Assembly (NCBI RefSeq): GCF_003576475.1
Contig: NZ_QWGR01000004.1
Span: forward strand, 186,001 to 250,000
Direction of reading: 5' to 3'
Origin: Maribellus luteus
GTDB lineage: Bacteria > Bacteroidota > Bacteroidia > Bacteroidales > Prolixibacteraceae
Length of the DNA stretch: 64,000 nt
Shown piece after piece: positions 8,754 through 18,201 of this stretch (position 1 is its first letter; the number at the start of each line of letters is the position of its first letter). Below the pieces are notes generated by a model that was not told the DNA's origin, ran no database searches, and saw only the letters and a list, made by a program, of their open reading frames with translations. A program made the position numbers and the translations under genes.

Positions 8754-9743
8754 CTAATCAAGTTTTGCTTCAATCAGTTCGCACAGTGTATCCACCCAGC
8801 GGTCGTGTGTATTTAAACTTTCCACCAGCTGCACTTTTTCTCCGCCTTTTTGCTTGAACTCACGGTTGTAATCGTGTTCAATTTCAACAATGGTTTCCAG
8901 GCAGTCGGTTACAAAAGCCGGCGCAAGCACCAGTATTCTCTTTTTACCTTCCTGAAGTTTTCGGTCCAGTACTTCATCCGAAAAAGGAGTGAGCCAGTTT
9001 TTGGAAAGCCGCGACTGAAATCCAATGGTATATTCATCGTCTTTCAACCCCATTTCGTTGGCAATCAGTTGGGTTGTTTCGCAACAGGCCCGGCTGTAAG
9101 CATAGGTTTCTCCGGCAGGTTGATTATCTGGTTGGCTCTTTTCGTCCTGGCGGTTGGGCAGGCCATGGTAGGAGAAAAGTACAAAATCGAAACTCTTCGG
9201 ATCGTATTTTTGCGCCTGTTCGGCAAAAGCTTTGATAAAGCCCGGATTCCTGAAAAATTGTCCGATCCGGACGACCTCGATATTTATTTTTTTCTTCTGA
9301 ATATAGTCTTCAACAGCTACAAAAGCCGTTTCGGTGGTCGAAAGCGCGTGTTGCGGGAAAAGCGGCAATACGATCAGCTTTTTATATCCTTCTTTCTGAA
9401 TTTGAAGAAGTGCCTGCTTGTACCCCGGGTTTCCGTAACGCATGCCTAAAAAAACATCGGCTTTTTCACCCAATTTATCCTGCAACTTTTCCTGTAATTC
9501 TTTCGACAGGTAAATAAGTGGCGAACCTTTTTTGGTCCAAAGCCGCAGGTACAATTGTGTCGACTTTTTTACCCTGAAAGGAATAATGATCAGGTTCACG
9601 AGTATTTTCCTTGCCAGCCACGGAATGTCTATCACCCGCTTATCGTTCAGGAATTGAGTGAGGTAACGACGTACTGCCGGCTTGGTGGGTGCGTCCGGGC
9701 TACCTACATTTACCAGCAAAACAGCTGTGTTTGAATTATTCAT
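8754..9743 (-). CDS. hemH: Ferrochelatase
   Basis: Inserts Fe2+ into protoporphyrin IX (or coproporphyrin III in the alternative route) to make haem. 329 residues from the ATG at 9743, chosen over an upstream in-frame start because MNNSNTAVLLVNVGSPDAP is the family N-terminus and the ATG lies one base after the preceding stop. Signature FSYHGLPNR carries the active-site His; the C-terminal block VLAPAFVTDCLETIVEIEHD carries the conserved Glu. No extra membrane anchor. Third in the hemN - oxidase - hemH run. Confidence 0.95.
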   Translation of the reverse strand: MNNSNTAVLLVNVGSPDAPTKPAVRRYLTQFLNDKRVIDIPWLARKILVNLIIIPFRVKKSTQLYLRLWTKKGSPLIYLSKELQEKLQDKLGEKADVFLGMRYGNPGYKQALLQIQKEGYKKLIVLPLFPQHALSTTETAFVAVEDYIQKKKINIEVVRIGQFFRNPGFIKAFAEQAQKYDPKSFDFVLFSYHGLPNRQDEKSQPDNQPAGETYAYSRACCETTQLIANEMGLKDDEYTIGFQSRLSKNWLTPFSDEVLDRKLQEGKKRILVLAPAFVTDCLETIVEIEHDYNREFKQKGGEKVQLVESLNTHDRWVDTLCELIEAKLD

Positions 9744-9744
9744 A

Positions 9745-11133
9745 TTAGTTGGTTGATAATTGATCAGCAATCAAGCGGCCTTGTTTGATGCGGTCGGCCA
9801 TTCCGATTCCGTCGCGAATGTTTCCGGCCAGAATCACACCCGGGAATTCCTGTTCGAGTGCTGAAATGGCAGCCAGTTTTTGCTCGCTTTCAAAACTGTA
9901 TTGCGGAATGGCATGTTGGTAACGGAAAATACGGCATACATCGGGATTGAATGTTTTGAGTCCCATCATTTCGGTAACTTCCTGCTCAGCAACTTTTAAC
10001 AGTTCTTCGTCGCTCAGGTCAAACAATTCGGGTTTGCGAATACCGCCCATAAATACCGACAACATGGCGCCGCCTTCGGGGGCACGGTTTTTCAAAAACG
10101 AAGAAAGGAATAAGATTCCCAATACTTGTCGTTTTTCAGCAGAAGGCACCAGTCCTCCAAAGGATCTGATCGGAAGACCCTCCCATTTTTTAAATCCCAG
10201 CGAAACCTGCGTTACTTTCGCATATTTCATCTGGTTGATTTCGTTGACTTTTTCGGCCGGAAGGAAAGGGAACAAATTCTGCAGACCATACGCTCCAACC
10301 GTAGAAATTACGTGGGTAAATGTTTCTTCACCGAGCTGATAGGAATTTTCACCTTCCTGTTTTTTTACTTCCAGGTTTTTACAATTCAGGCTGATGTTTT
10401 CTTCGCCAATATTTTTTACAAGCGCTTTTACCAGGTTTTCCAAACCACCTTCAGCCGAAAAAACAACCTTGGTAGCTTTCTTTTCGCGTTCTGTTTTGGG
10501 CTCCTTGGCTTTTTTGATGCTTCCGCCAATAAAACTGCCATAGTTTTGTTCGAGGTTGTAAAGTTTGGGCAGTGCAAAACGGGTGATCAGTTTTTCCGGA
10601 TCGCCGGCATAAACCCCCGATAAAAAGGGATCGACTGCATTTCTGAGAAAGCTTTTTCCCATGCGCCGGCGAACCATTTCAGCAACGGTTTCGTCGGGAT
10701 TGGTGCCCGGTTTTCGGAAAGGCTCACCCAAAATACGAAGTTTGTCACCAAAGGTAAAGAGGGGAGTGGTTATACCGCCGATCAAACCCGAAGGAATGAC
10801 GCGCCATTTTCCGTTTAGCCAGATCCAGCGGGCCTTGGCCGATTCGTTGGCTACTTCCAGCGTGCAGTCGTCTTTCAGGTCTTCAAAAAGCTCGGCAGCT
10901 TCGGGCTGACCCAAAGCACCGGTATTCGGTCCCGATTCAAATACAAAACCATCCTGCTGATTGGTTCGGATAACTCCTCCCGGACGATCGTCTTTTTCAA
11001 AAACATGAAAGTTAACACCGTTCTTTTTGAGGTAGAAAGCGGTGGTTAACCCGGTTAACCCGGCGCCGATAATGGCTATTTTAACATTTTCTTTGTTCAC
11101 CTTACAGGGCTCTTGAGAATTTCTGTGTTGCAT
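9745..11133 (-). CDS. hemG: Protoporphyrinogen/coproporphyrinogen oxidase (HemY type)
   Basis: FAD enzyme that oxidises the porphyrinogen ring before iron insertion, using oxygen. 462 residues with the N-terminal dinucleotide-binding fold VKIAIIGAGLTGLTTAFYL and FEKDDRPGGVIRTN, and the C-terminal FAD block VILAGNIRDGIGMADRIKQG. Two starts are possible: the ATG at 11133, overlapping hemN by 32 bp, or a GTG at 11100 one base after the hemN stop, which mirrors the one-base gap to hemH and starts just before the Rossmann motif. Note the mix of an oxygen-independent hemN with this oxygen-using enzyme, as is common in facultative bacteria. Confidence 0.92.
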   Translation of the reverse strand: MQHRNSQEPCKVNKENVKIAIIGAGLTGLTTAFYLKKNGVNFHVFEKDDRPGGVIRTNQQDGFVFESGPNTGALGQPEAAELFEDLKDDCTLEVANESAKARWIWLNGKWRVIPSGLIGGITTPLFTFGDKLRILGEPFRKPGTNPDETVAEMVRRRMGKSFLRNAVDPFLSGVYAGDPEKLITRFALPKLYNLEQNYGSFIGGSIKKAKEPKTEREKKATKVVFSAEGGLENLVKALVKNIGEENISLNCKNLEVKKQEGENSYQLGEETFTHVISTVGAYGLQNLFPFLPAEKVNEINQMKYAKVTQVSLGFKKWEGLPIRSFGGLVPSAEKRQVLGILFLSSFLKNRAPEGGAMLSVFMGGIRKPELFDLSDEELLKVAEQEVTEMMGLKTFNPDVCRIFRYQHAIPQYSFESEQKLAAISALEQEFPGVILAGNIRDGIGMADRIKQGRLIADQLSTN

Positions 11134-12478
11134 TTTTTAAGTTCGGATCGAGGTTGGCGGCAATGTTTCTCACAAAAAACTTTCCGCGATCGGGTACCGT
11201 AATTTCGTCGTTGTTAAAAATCAGCAATCCTTCTTCTGCAAATGCCCCCAGTGATTCTTCTTCGTAACTGATTGCTTTCTTGATTTCATCCACGGTAACG
11301 CCAAAAACCTGTTCCGTTTCTTTCCATGAAATATAGTAATTACACATTACTTCGTTGATCACATGGCGGATTATTTTCTCACGTTGAGTGAGTTCATAGC
11401 CTTTTTCAACGGTGAATTTGCCTTTGTTGATCTGATCAACGTATGTATTGGTGTCTTTTATATTCTGAGCATAAGCACTTTCGAGCTGGCTGATACCGGT
11501 AGCTCCAAAGGCATACACCTGCCCGGTAGTTTCGCGGGTACAGTAGCCCTGGAAATTACGGTGAAGTTTTTTGCTGTTAAAAGCGATGGCCAACTCGTCG
11601 TCGGGTTTGGCATAATGGTCCAGGCCAATGGCTGCGTAGCCGCTTTTGGTAAGCAGCTGATAGCCTTTTTCAAACATATCGAGCTTTTTACTGGCCGATG
11701 GAAGACCTTTTGCTTCGAGTATTTTCTGTGCTTTGCGTACCCACGGAACATGCGCGTAAGAAAAAGTTACCAGGCGATCGGGCGATATTTCGATGGCCCG
11801 TTCAATGGTTTTGGCAAACGAATCCACATCCTGGTACGGAAGTCCGTAAATAAAGTCGAGGTTAATGCCCGTATTGGGGTGTTTCCGGATCATGGCCACC
11901 AGTTCTTCCACCGGAATGATGGAACCGTCGCGGTTAACGTTGTCCAGCACTTTCTGATCAAAATCCTGAATACCCAGGCTGAACCGGTTGAATTTCATGG
12001 CCACCAGCCTTTCAATAAACTCTTCATCCAACATGGCAGGGTGGCATTCCATCGCAATTTCCGCTTTGTCGATAAAGGTGAAATTGTCGTGAATAACCTC
12101 CATGATTTCATCAATCATCCCAACCGGTAACGAATTGGGAGTTCCGCCACCCCAGTGAACCTGCGATACTTTTCTGTTCGGATCGAGGTAGCTTTTTACC
12201 ATCAGTATCTCCTTTTTTACGGCATCAACATACCGCCGCATTTTATCCTGATCTTTTGTTAAATGGGTGTTACAGCCACAGTAATAACAAATTTTCGGAC
12301 AAAACGGAATGTGGATATAAATCGAGATGTTCTGCGGATTTTCATCGTTCGAACGTTCCAGAATCCGGATGTAATCGTCAGCCGTAAAATCAGGAGTAAA
12401 AAAATTGGCAGGAGGATAACTCGTGTACCTCGGTACCGGAGTATTGTATTTCTGAATAAGTTTTTGATCGATCTGCAT
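11102..12478 (-). CDS. hemN: Oxygen-independent coproporphyrinogen III oxidase
   Basis: Radical-SAM enzyme that decarboxylates coproporphyrinogen III to protoporphyrinogen IX. 458 residues, the length of true HemN. The cluster motif is YIHIPFCPKICYYCGCN (CX3CX2C plus the extra HemN Cys), followed by the HWGGGTPNSL SAM-binding loop, GINLDFIYGLPYQ and the HemN C-terminal domain (TTGQVYAFGATGISQLESAY). First gene of the haem run and overlapping or touching the next, so translationally coupled. Confidence 0.95.
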   Translation of the reverse strand: MQIDQKLIQKYNTPVPRYTSYPPANFFTPDFTADDYIRILERSNDENPQNISIYIHIPFCPKICYYCGCNTHLTKDQDKMRRYVDAVKKEILMVKSYLDPNRKVSQVHWGGGTPNSLPVGMIDEIMEVIHDNFTFIDKAEIAMECHPAMLDEEFIERLVAMKFNRFSLGIQDFDQKVLDNVNRDGSIIPVEELVAMIRKHPNTGINLDFIYGLPYQDVDSFAKTIERAIEISPDRLVTFSYAHVPWVRKAQKILEAKGLPSASKKLDMFEKGYQLLTKSGYAAIGLDHYAKPDDELAIAFNSKKLHRNFQGYCTRETTGQVYAFGATGISQLESAYAQNIKDTNTYVDQINKGKFTVEKGYELTQREKIIRHVINEVMCNYYISWKETEQVFGVTVDEIKKAISYEEESLGAFAEEGLLIFNNDEITVPDRGKFFVRNIAANLDPNLKNATQKFSRAL

Positions 12479-12513
12479 AATCTGAAATTTTAAAAGTAAA
12501 ATCGTTTACAGCG

Positions 12514-13728
12514 TTATTCTTCTTCCCGCTCGTAAAACGATACATTGAATATAAACGGTAAAAGCAGTAAAAGGATCACGCTCAGGGCAATCTCGATACC
12601 AAATAATCCACGGTAGCCAATTGCATCAGCGATTTTTCCACTCATTATTGCAATTACCAAACTGCTAAGATGGGTGATAACGATCTGGATCGTGAAGTCG
12701 GTTCCTTCGCGGCCCTTTCGCACCACCTGCATACTCATGGTATACACAAATACCGATGCCATTGCATAGGCTCCCCAAAGCAGTGCAACGCCGATATAAA
12801 TCAAAATCAGTTGATGGTTCGTAAATGTTAATCCAAAGAAATAGACCGCCACCAGCAGGTTCAGCACCGGAAAGTACCACACTGAACGAACAATGCCTCT
12901 GCGGCGGAGAAACATTCCTGCGGGAATGGTCATGGCCACACCACAGGCAGTTCCGAAGATTCCCGAGATGAGGCCGATTTTCTTCACATCGTAACCCAGA
13001 TCCACAAAGTAGGGTTTCACCATGGTCAGTATTCCGATGATTCCCGAGTAGAACAGGAAGAGCAGCAATACGTGCCCGCCAATTTTCTTTTGCTTGAAAA
13101 AATAGGCAAAGTCAAGCGGCGAAACCTTTTTGCCAGTGCTTCTTGTTTCCTTGTCTTTTCGCACTTTGTAGAGGGTTACCGGAATGAGTGCCAGCAACAC
13201 AAAGGCGCCAAGCGAGTGCAAAAGCATTTGCCAGCCCCAGTAGTGGTAAATGATCAGCAGCACGCCGCTTCCCAGCATGGTTCCGATAAAACTCCCGGCC
13301 GATTGCATGCTGTTTCCCAGGCTGCGTTCTTCTTTTTTCAGAACGAGAATGGCAAATGCGTCGGTGGCAATGTCCTGCGTGGCCGACGCCGTAAAAGCGA
13401 TCACCATCAGGATAATAATAGTGATGAAATCGGTGGCCAGATTCAGCGATCCAATGCTTACGATCACCATTGCATAAAATACCTCGGAAGCCAGGATCCA
13501 ACGCCGGTACTGGGCTTTGGTTTTGCTGGTAAAATCAACCAGGGGCGCCCAAAGCAGTTTTAAAATCCATGGAAGTTTAATCAGCTGGATGTAACCGATC
13601 GACTCCAGCGAGTAGTTTTCCATGCGCATGATCACAGGGATCACCGTCGAGAAAAAACTCATCGGGATCGACTGTGCCAGGTAGAGGCTCAGCAGGGTGC
13701 CGTATTTGTTCAGTTCATTTTTCTTCAT
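12514..13728 (-). CDS. MFS permease, AmpG / RhtX-FptX-like
   Basis: A 404-residue, 12-helix major facilitator. The ATG at 13728 is chosen over one at 13746 because it follows the TonB-receptor stop by 7 bp and has an AGCAGG-like site ahead. The opening LAQSIPMSFFSTVIPVIMR and LPWILKLLWAPLVDF, with ATQDIATDAFA in the middle, place it in the AmpG/PAT group, which includes muropeptide permeases (AmpG) and siderophore permeases (RhtX, FptX). Its position right behind a TonB-dependent receptor favours the siderophore reading: inner-membrane step of iron-complex import. Muropeptide transport remains possible. Confidence 0.85.
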   Translation of the reverse strand: MKKNELNKYGTLLSLYLAQSIPMSFFSTVIPVIMRMENYSLESIGYIQLIKLPWILKLLWAPLVDFTSKTKAQYRRWILASEVFYAMVIVSIGSLNLATDFITIIILMVIAFTASATQDIATDAFAILVLKKEERSLGNSMQSAGSFIGTMLGSGVLLIIYHYWGWQMLLHSLGAFVLLALIPVTLYKVRKDKETRSTGKKVSPLDFAYFFKQKKIGGHVLLLFLFYSGIIGILTMVKPYFVDLGYDVKKIGLISGIFGTACGVAMTIPAGMFLRRRGIVRSVWYFPVLNLLVAVYFFGLTFTNHQLILIYIGVALLWGAYAMASVFVYTMSMQVVRKGREGTDFTIQIVITHLSSLVIAIMSGKIADAIGYRGLFGIEIALSVILLLLLPFIFNVSFYEREEE

Positions 13729-13735
13729 CTGCCTG

Positions 13736-15835
13736 CTAGAATACAACTTTCAGGTTCAGTCCCATGGTGGCCGGTTTCCCGATTTGTGCATACGAATGTC
13801 CCAGTGCCTGAAAATAGAAAGAATTGTAATGACTATCTAAAATATTTTTACCCCAGAATGCCAGTGTTACATTCTTTTTTTCGAAACTGATGCGGTGGTT
13901 CAGCAAGCCGTAGTACGACTGGTAAGCTTCGTTGGTTTCTTTCCAGTAATGCTTGCCAAAACCGTTGTAGGTAAGATGAAAACGCACCCGGTCGAGCCAT
14001 GTTTTATTGAGTTCGAGCGAGTAGTTACCCCCTACGTTAAAAGAAAACCGGGGAACATAGGGAATGTAGTTTCCACTGTAATCCTCGTTTTCGTCTTTTA
14101 CATAGTCGACGAATTTGGCGTGGTTATACCCAAAATTAAACCAGGTTTCGAGGTGTTTGGCTGGCAGGGCCTTTAGCTCAAATTCTACGCCTTTGCTTTC
14201 TGATTTACCGGCATTGGTCAACATCGAACCGGTTCCGCTCGGTACGGTCTGGTAGATCTGCTGGTTGGTCCAGTCGATGTAAAAGAAAGCCAGGTTGGCA
14301 TAAACGCGTTGCTGTAACCATTTTGCTTTGATCCCTGCTTCGTAGTTCCACGAATGTTCGGGTTCGAACGAGCGATCTTCGTCGCGCTCAAAGGTAGAAT
14401 TAAAGCCTCCTGAGTTATACCCTTTTGCAACGGTTGCATACGGAACAAAGTATTCGGATATGCTGTATTTAAGCGCAAATCGCGGAAGAATTTCAAAGAA
14501 ATCCATTTCACTATTAAACGTTTCGACCGGTTTAAGTACACCGTTTGGGAATTTGTCGTAAACATAATCCAACGTGGCTTTTTCAAAATCGGCGCGCAAT
14601 CCTATCGTAAATGATAGCCCTCCGTAATCAAGTGTTGATTGATGAAAAAAAGCAACGCCTGAATTAATATTGTCATAGCTCTTGGTGTAATAATATTCTG
14701 AATACGGGAGTCGGTAGGCAGCTATGCCATCTTGGCCATATTCTACCGTAACCGATTTATCCTGTACCTGTTTGAACGAGAATATGCCAAACAACCAGTT
14801 GTACAACTTGTCTCCGTTCGAGCGCAGGTTGTATTCCTGAGAAAACATGTGTTGTTTTTGATCCTGCGTAACAAAAAAGAGCGATTGCGGAGTAAAATCC
14901 TGGTCAATATCCTGAAAGTCGTCCACCGATTGATAACTTGTGGTAGCTGTAAACAGGTATTGTTCACTGGCATAACTTAAGTTGACACCTGTCGACAACA
15001 TTTTTCGGTTGTACACGCTTTCGTGGTCATAATTAACATTTCCGGCCTGGTTGGTTGAATCATTAAACACAGCGTAAGGATAGCCGATTTGTTTACTGTC
15101 TTCATACTGAATATTACCGCTAACCTGGAAATTTTTTAGCGGATTATAGGCAAGTTTTAACCGGCCGGAATAACTCTCAAGAGCATCCACTTTTGTGTTG
15201 TTGAAATGGTTGGTAAAAAAGCCTTCGTTGTCGCGGACGCTTAAGTTACCCAACACAGCGAGGCTTTTGCTGATCGGCTGGTTGTGCGAAACCTGCGCAT
15301 TGATCTGGTTAAAATTTCCGTAATCGGCAGCAACACTGGTGCGTCGTTTATTGCCGGGTTGGTTGGTGATAACGTTGATCAAACCACCCATGGCGTTTCT
15401 TCCGTACAGTGTTCCCTGTGGGCCACGCAGTACTTCGATACGCTCCACATCAAAGAAATCAAAATTGAAAGCTGATTTCTCAAAATAGGGGATGCCGTCA
15501 ACATAAAGCCCTACCGACGGTGTGTTGATGCGGTTACCAACCCCCCGGATGTAAACCGGAGAAGTAAGTTTGGAGCCATAATCGGGCATAAAAAAGTTGG
15601 GAACCACTGCCGAAATATCGGTCAGGTTCTGAATTTTGTTGTTCTCAATCAATCGTTCGGGCACCATTGTGGCAGCAGCCGGAATCTCAAATACATTGCG
15701 GTTGTATTTGGGCGATTTTATTTCAATGTCCTCTAAATGGTAGTGTTTGATGGAGTCTTGAATAGCTTTTTTTTGTGCTTTTGCAGCAGTAATACTGATC
15801 AGTACTGCCGCCAAAAACATTGCGGTTTTCTTCAT
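13736..15835 (-). CDS. TonB-dependent outer-membrane receptor
   Basis: 699 residues with a signal peptide (MKKTAMFLAAVLISITAAKAQ) and no carboxypeptidase-like N-terminal domain. The plug contains SPVYIRGVGNRINTPSVGLY, VERIEVLRGPQGTLYGRNAM and GGLINVIT. The rest is a beta-barrel ending in an aromatic-rich strand (LNLKVVF, terminal Phe for BAM recognition). Receptors of this sort bring siderophore-iron, haem or other large ligands across the outer membrane with TonB energy. It heads a pair with the MFS permease and lies beside haem synthesis genes, suggesting iron or haem supply; ligand unproven. I see no clear Fur box upstream. Confidence 0.93.
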   Translation of the reverse strand: MKKTAMFLAAVLISITAAKAQKKAIQDSIKHYHLEDIEIKSPKYNRNVFEIPAAATMVPERLIENNKIQNLTDISAVVPNFFMPDYGSKLTSPVYIRGVGNRINTPSVGLYVDGIPYFEKSAFNFDFFDVERIEVLRGPQGTLYGRNAMGGLINVITNQPGNKRRTSVAADYGNFNQINAQVSHNQPISKSLAVLGNLSVRDNEGFFTNHFNNTKVDALESYSGRLKLAYNPLKNFQVSGNIQYEDSKQIGYPYAVFNDSTNQAGNVNYDHESVYNRKMLSTGVNLSYASEQYLFTATTSYQSVDDFQDIDQDFTPQSLFFVTQDQKQHMFSQEYNLRSNGDKLYNWLFGIFSFKQVQDKSVTVEYGQDGIAAYRLPYSEYYYTKSYDNINSGVAFFHQSTLDYGGLSFTIGLRADFEKATLDYVYDKFPNGVLKPVETFNSEMDFFEILPRFALKYSISEYFVPYATVAKGYNSGGFNSTFERDEDRSFEPEHSWNYEAGIKAKWLQQRVYANLAFFYIDWTNQQIYQTVPSGTGSMLTNAGKSESKGVEFELKALPAKHLETWFNFGYNHAKFVDYVKDENEDYSGNYIPYVPRFSFNVGGNYSLELNKTWLDRVRFHLTYNGFGKHYWKETNEAYQSYYGLLNHRISFEKKNVTLAFWGKNILDSHYNSFYFQALGHSYAQIGKPATMGLNLKVVF

Positions 15836-15903
15836 GTGGTTTCAAAATTGTTGATGCAAATTTTTCCCCCGAAACAGGGAAACAGATAACTTTCAGGTAT
15901 TGG

Positions 15904-16242
15904 CTAGGCCACTACCGGAGGGGGACGACAGAAGAAATGCCCCTGACCGGGGTCTTGTTTGTACACGGTATGTTTGAACCAGCTTTTCCAGTGAAATTTT
16001 TGAAATAGTTGTGGAAGCTCGGTTTCTTCTGTTTTTTCGTATTGATTGTCGAAATGATAAACCAGGTCGGTAAGATAAACCGTGTGCTGTGTATTCAGGT
16101 TAAATTCAACCCCCTGCGAGTTTTCGCTTACACGGATGTTGCCGTTGCTGGCCTCGTTCACACCAAAAAGAAGAAAATAGGCATAGAAAAGCAGGAAAGC
16201 CAGGTAGGGGATATGGGTTGTAAATATTCCGACTGTAAACAT
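15904..16242 (-). CDS. Small single-TM protein with C-terminal Cys-Pro tail
   Basis: 112 residues: an N-terminal membrane helix (THIPYLAFLLFYAYFLLFGV), a polar middle with YLTDLVYHFDNQYEKTEETE, and the tail GHFFCRPPPVVA. Small Bacteroidota proteins with such Cys/poly-Pro ends occur next to metal-related receptors in my recollection, but I cannot confirm a family here. It lies 68 bp upstream of the receptor on the same strand and is probably co-transcribed. A metal-sensing or receptor-accessory role is speculative. Confidence 0.7.
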   Translation of the reverse strand: MFTVGIFTTHIPYLAFLLFYAYFLLFGVNEASNGNIRVSENSQGVEFNLNTQHTVYLTDLVYHFDNQYEKTEETELPQLFQKFHWKSWFKHTVYKQDPGQGHFFCRPPPVVA

Positions 16243-16334
16243 TTTCCTTTGTCTTTTCTATCAGCGGGTAAAGTTATAAATAATATTCAGCTGAACAGTA
16301 ACTTGTGTATGTTTTAGAAAAGCACTTTAATCCA

Positions 16335-16342
16335 TACATTTG
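16335..16342 (+). promoter_or_regulatory. -7-like box TACATTTG before the amidohydrolase gene
   Basis: Exact TAnnTTTG match 21 bp ahead of the ATG; a good -33 partner is not evident. Confidence 0.35.
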
Positions 16343-16363
16343 CTGAAGTTAAACACTTAAGTA

Positions 16364-17992
16364 ATGAAAAAGTTAGTTCCGGTTTTAGTAATACTGTTTT
16401 TTATGATCAGCTGTACCACCAAAGAAAAAGTAGACCTGGTTTTAACCAATGCTACGCTTTATTCCATCGATGAAGATTTTACCACAGCAGAAGCCATGGC
16501 GGTGAACCAGGGAAAAATAGTAGCAATTGGGACTTCCGAAGAAATACGTTCGAAATACGAAGGCCAAGCCACCCTTGATCTGAAAGGAAAGTTTGTGTAT
16601 CCCGGTTTTAACGATGCGCATTGCCATTTTAACGGCTACGGAAGTAACCTGACACAATATGCCGATTTACGCGGAACCCAAAGCCCGGAAGAAATTTACG
16701 AACGCTTAAAAACCCATCCCGAAAAATATGGTGGAGAGTGGATTCTTGGCCGGAGCTGGGATCAGAACGACTGGGAAGGAAAGCAATTTCCGGACAAAAC
16801 AAAGCTGGATGAGCTGTTTCCCAACACGCCGGTTTACCTGGTTCGCGTTGACGGACATGCCGGATGGTGCAACTCAAAAGCACTTGAAATGGCCGGAGTA
16901 ACTGCTTCTTCGAAAGTAACGGGGGGAGAAGTTCTGTTGAAAAACGGAGAACCCAGCGGGATTTTAATCGACAATGCCATGGGACTGGTATTTCGCCTGG
17001 TTCCTGAAATAACACCGGAACAGCAGGAAAAAGGCTTGCTGGCCGCCCAAAAGAATTGTTTTGAAGCGGGACTTACTTCGGTTACCGATTGCGGCCTGGG
17101 GAAAAATACCATTTTGCTGATGGATGAAATGCAAAAAGCAGGCGTTTTGAAAATGCGTATCAACGCGATGCTGGACCCAACACAGGAAAACTTTGAATAT
17201 TTTGTAAAAAAGGGAGCTTACAAAACCGACCGCCTGTTGGTAAACACGATTAAAATTTATGCGGATGGTGCACTTGGATCGCGGGGTGCCTTACTTTTAG
17301 AAGATTATTCGGATGACCCCGGGAACAGCGGACTTCAGATAGAGCCGCAGGAATTTTACGACAGCATATGCCGGTTGGCTTACGATAACAACTACATGGT
17401 TGCCACCCATGCCATTGGCGATGGCGGAAACCGCCTGGTGCTGGATACCTATGCAAAGTATTTAAAAGGAAAAAATGACCGTCGCTGGCGCATTGAGCAC
17501 TCGCAGATTGTAACCCCGGATGATTTTGAAAAGTTTGGGCAGTATTCCATCGTTCCTTCCATTCAGGCAACGCATTGTACTTCCGATATGCCATGGGCGG
17601 AAGACCGACTGGGGCCGGAACGGATCAAAGGTGCTTATGCCTACCAGACTTTGCTTCAGCAAAACGGCTGGCTGCCCAACGGAACCGATTTCCCGGTGGA
17701 GAACATCGAGCCGCTGTTTACCTTCTATTCCTCGGTTTTTCGGACTGATCACGAAGGTTCGCCCGAAGGTGGCTGGCACATCGCCGAAGGCTTGACACGC
17801 GAACAAACGCTGCGCTCTATGACAACCTGGGCCGCAAAAGCATCGTTTGAGGAAAATGAAAAAGGAAGCCTCGAGCCCGGTAAATATGCCGATTTTGTGG
17901 TACTCGATACCGACTTAATGACGGCCTCGCCCGAACAAGTGCTGAAAGCAAAAGTGGAAAGTACCTGGATTGGTGGAGAAAAGGTGTTTTGA
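16364..17992 (+). CDS. Amidohydrolase family lipoprotein (YtcJ-like)
   Basis: 542 residues, predicted lipoprotein (MKKLVPVLVILFFMISC, Cys at 17). Metal-dependent amidohydrolase of the Amidohydrolase_3 group: GKFVYPGFNDAHCHFNGYG (metal HxH), IKIYADGALGSRGALL (the central region that carries the bridging residue in this group), ATHAIGDGG (metal His), RIEHSQ (metal His) and LPNGTDFPVE (catalytic Asp), ending in the small beta domain ADFVVLDTDLM. It hydrolyses an amide-like bond, substrate unknown; the surface location suggests breakdown of an external compound. Monocistronic by spacing. Confidence 0.9.
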   Translation: MKKLVPVLVILFFMISCTTKEKVDLVLTNATLYSIDEDFTTAEAMAVNQGKIVAIGTSEEIRSKYEGQATLDLKGKFVYPGFNDAHCHFNGYGSNLTQYADLRGTQSPEEIYERLKTHPEKYGGEWILGRSWDQNDWEGKQFPDKTKLDELFPNTPVYLVRVDGHAGWCNSKALEMAGVTASSKVTGGEVLLKNGEPSGILIDNAMGLVFRLVPEITPEQQEKGLLAAQKNCFEAGLTSVTDCGLGKNTILLMDEMQKAGVLKMRINAMLDPTQENFEYFVKKGAYKTDRLLVNTIKIYADGALGSRGALLLEDYSDDPGNSGLQIEPQEFYDSICRLAYDNNYMVATHAIGDGGNRLVLDTYAKYLKGKNDRRWRIEHSQIVTPDDFEKFGQYSIVPSIQATHCTSDMPWAEDRLGPERIKGAYAYQTLLQQNGWLPNGTDFPVENIEPLFTFYSSVFRTDHEGSPEGGWHIAEGLTREQTLRSMTTWAAKASFEENEKGSLEPGKYADFVVLDTDLMTASPEQVLKAKVESTWIGGEKVF

Positions 17993-18201
17993 TGAACCCA
18001 TTCATTGATATCGGGATCGGTCAAGTTATTGGCTGATTTGCGCCTTATTTCAGGGCAAGGCACGATTCTTATTACCAGGTTTAGTTTGTAAAAGATAGCT
18101 GGTGATAAAAAACTCTATTTTCAATTATTGTTCTTGTTTTATCAATCAACGCAACCATCGGCTTGTATTTATCATCTGCTAATAAATCAATAACCTGAAT
18201 T

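Noticed and set aside
11363-12130. 255-codon frame opposite hemN
   Set aside because: Antisense shadow of an unmistakable radical-SAM gene.
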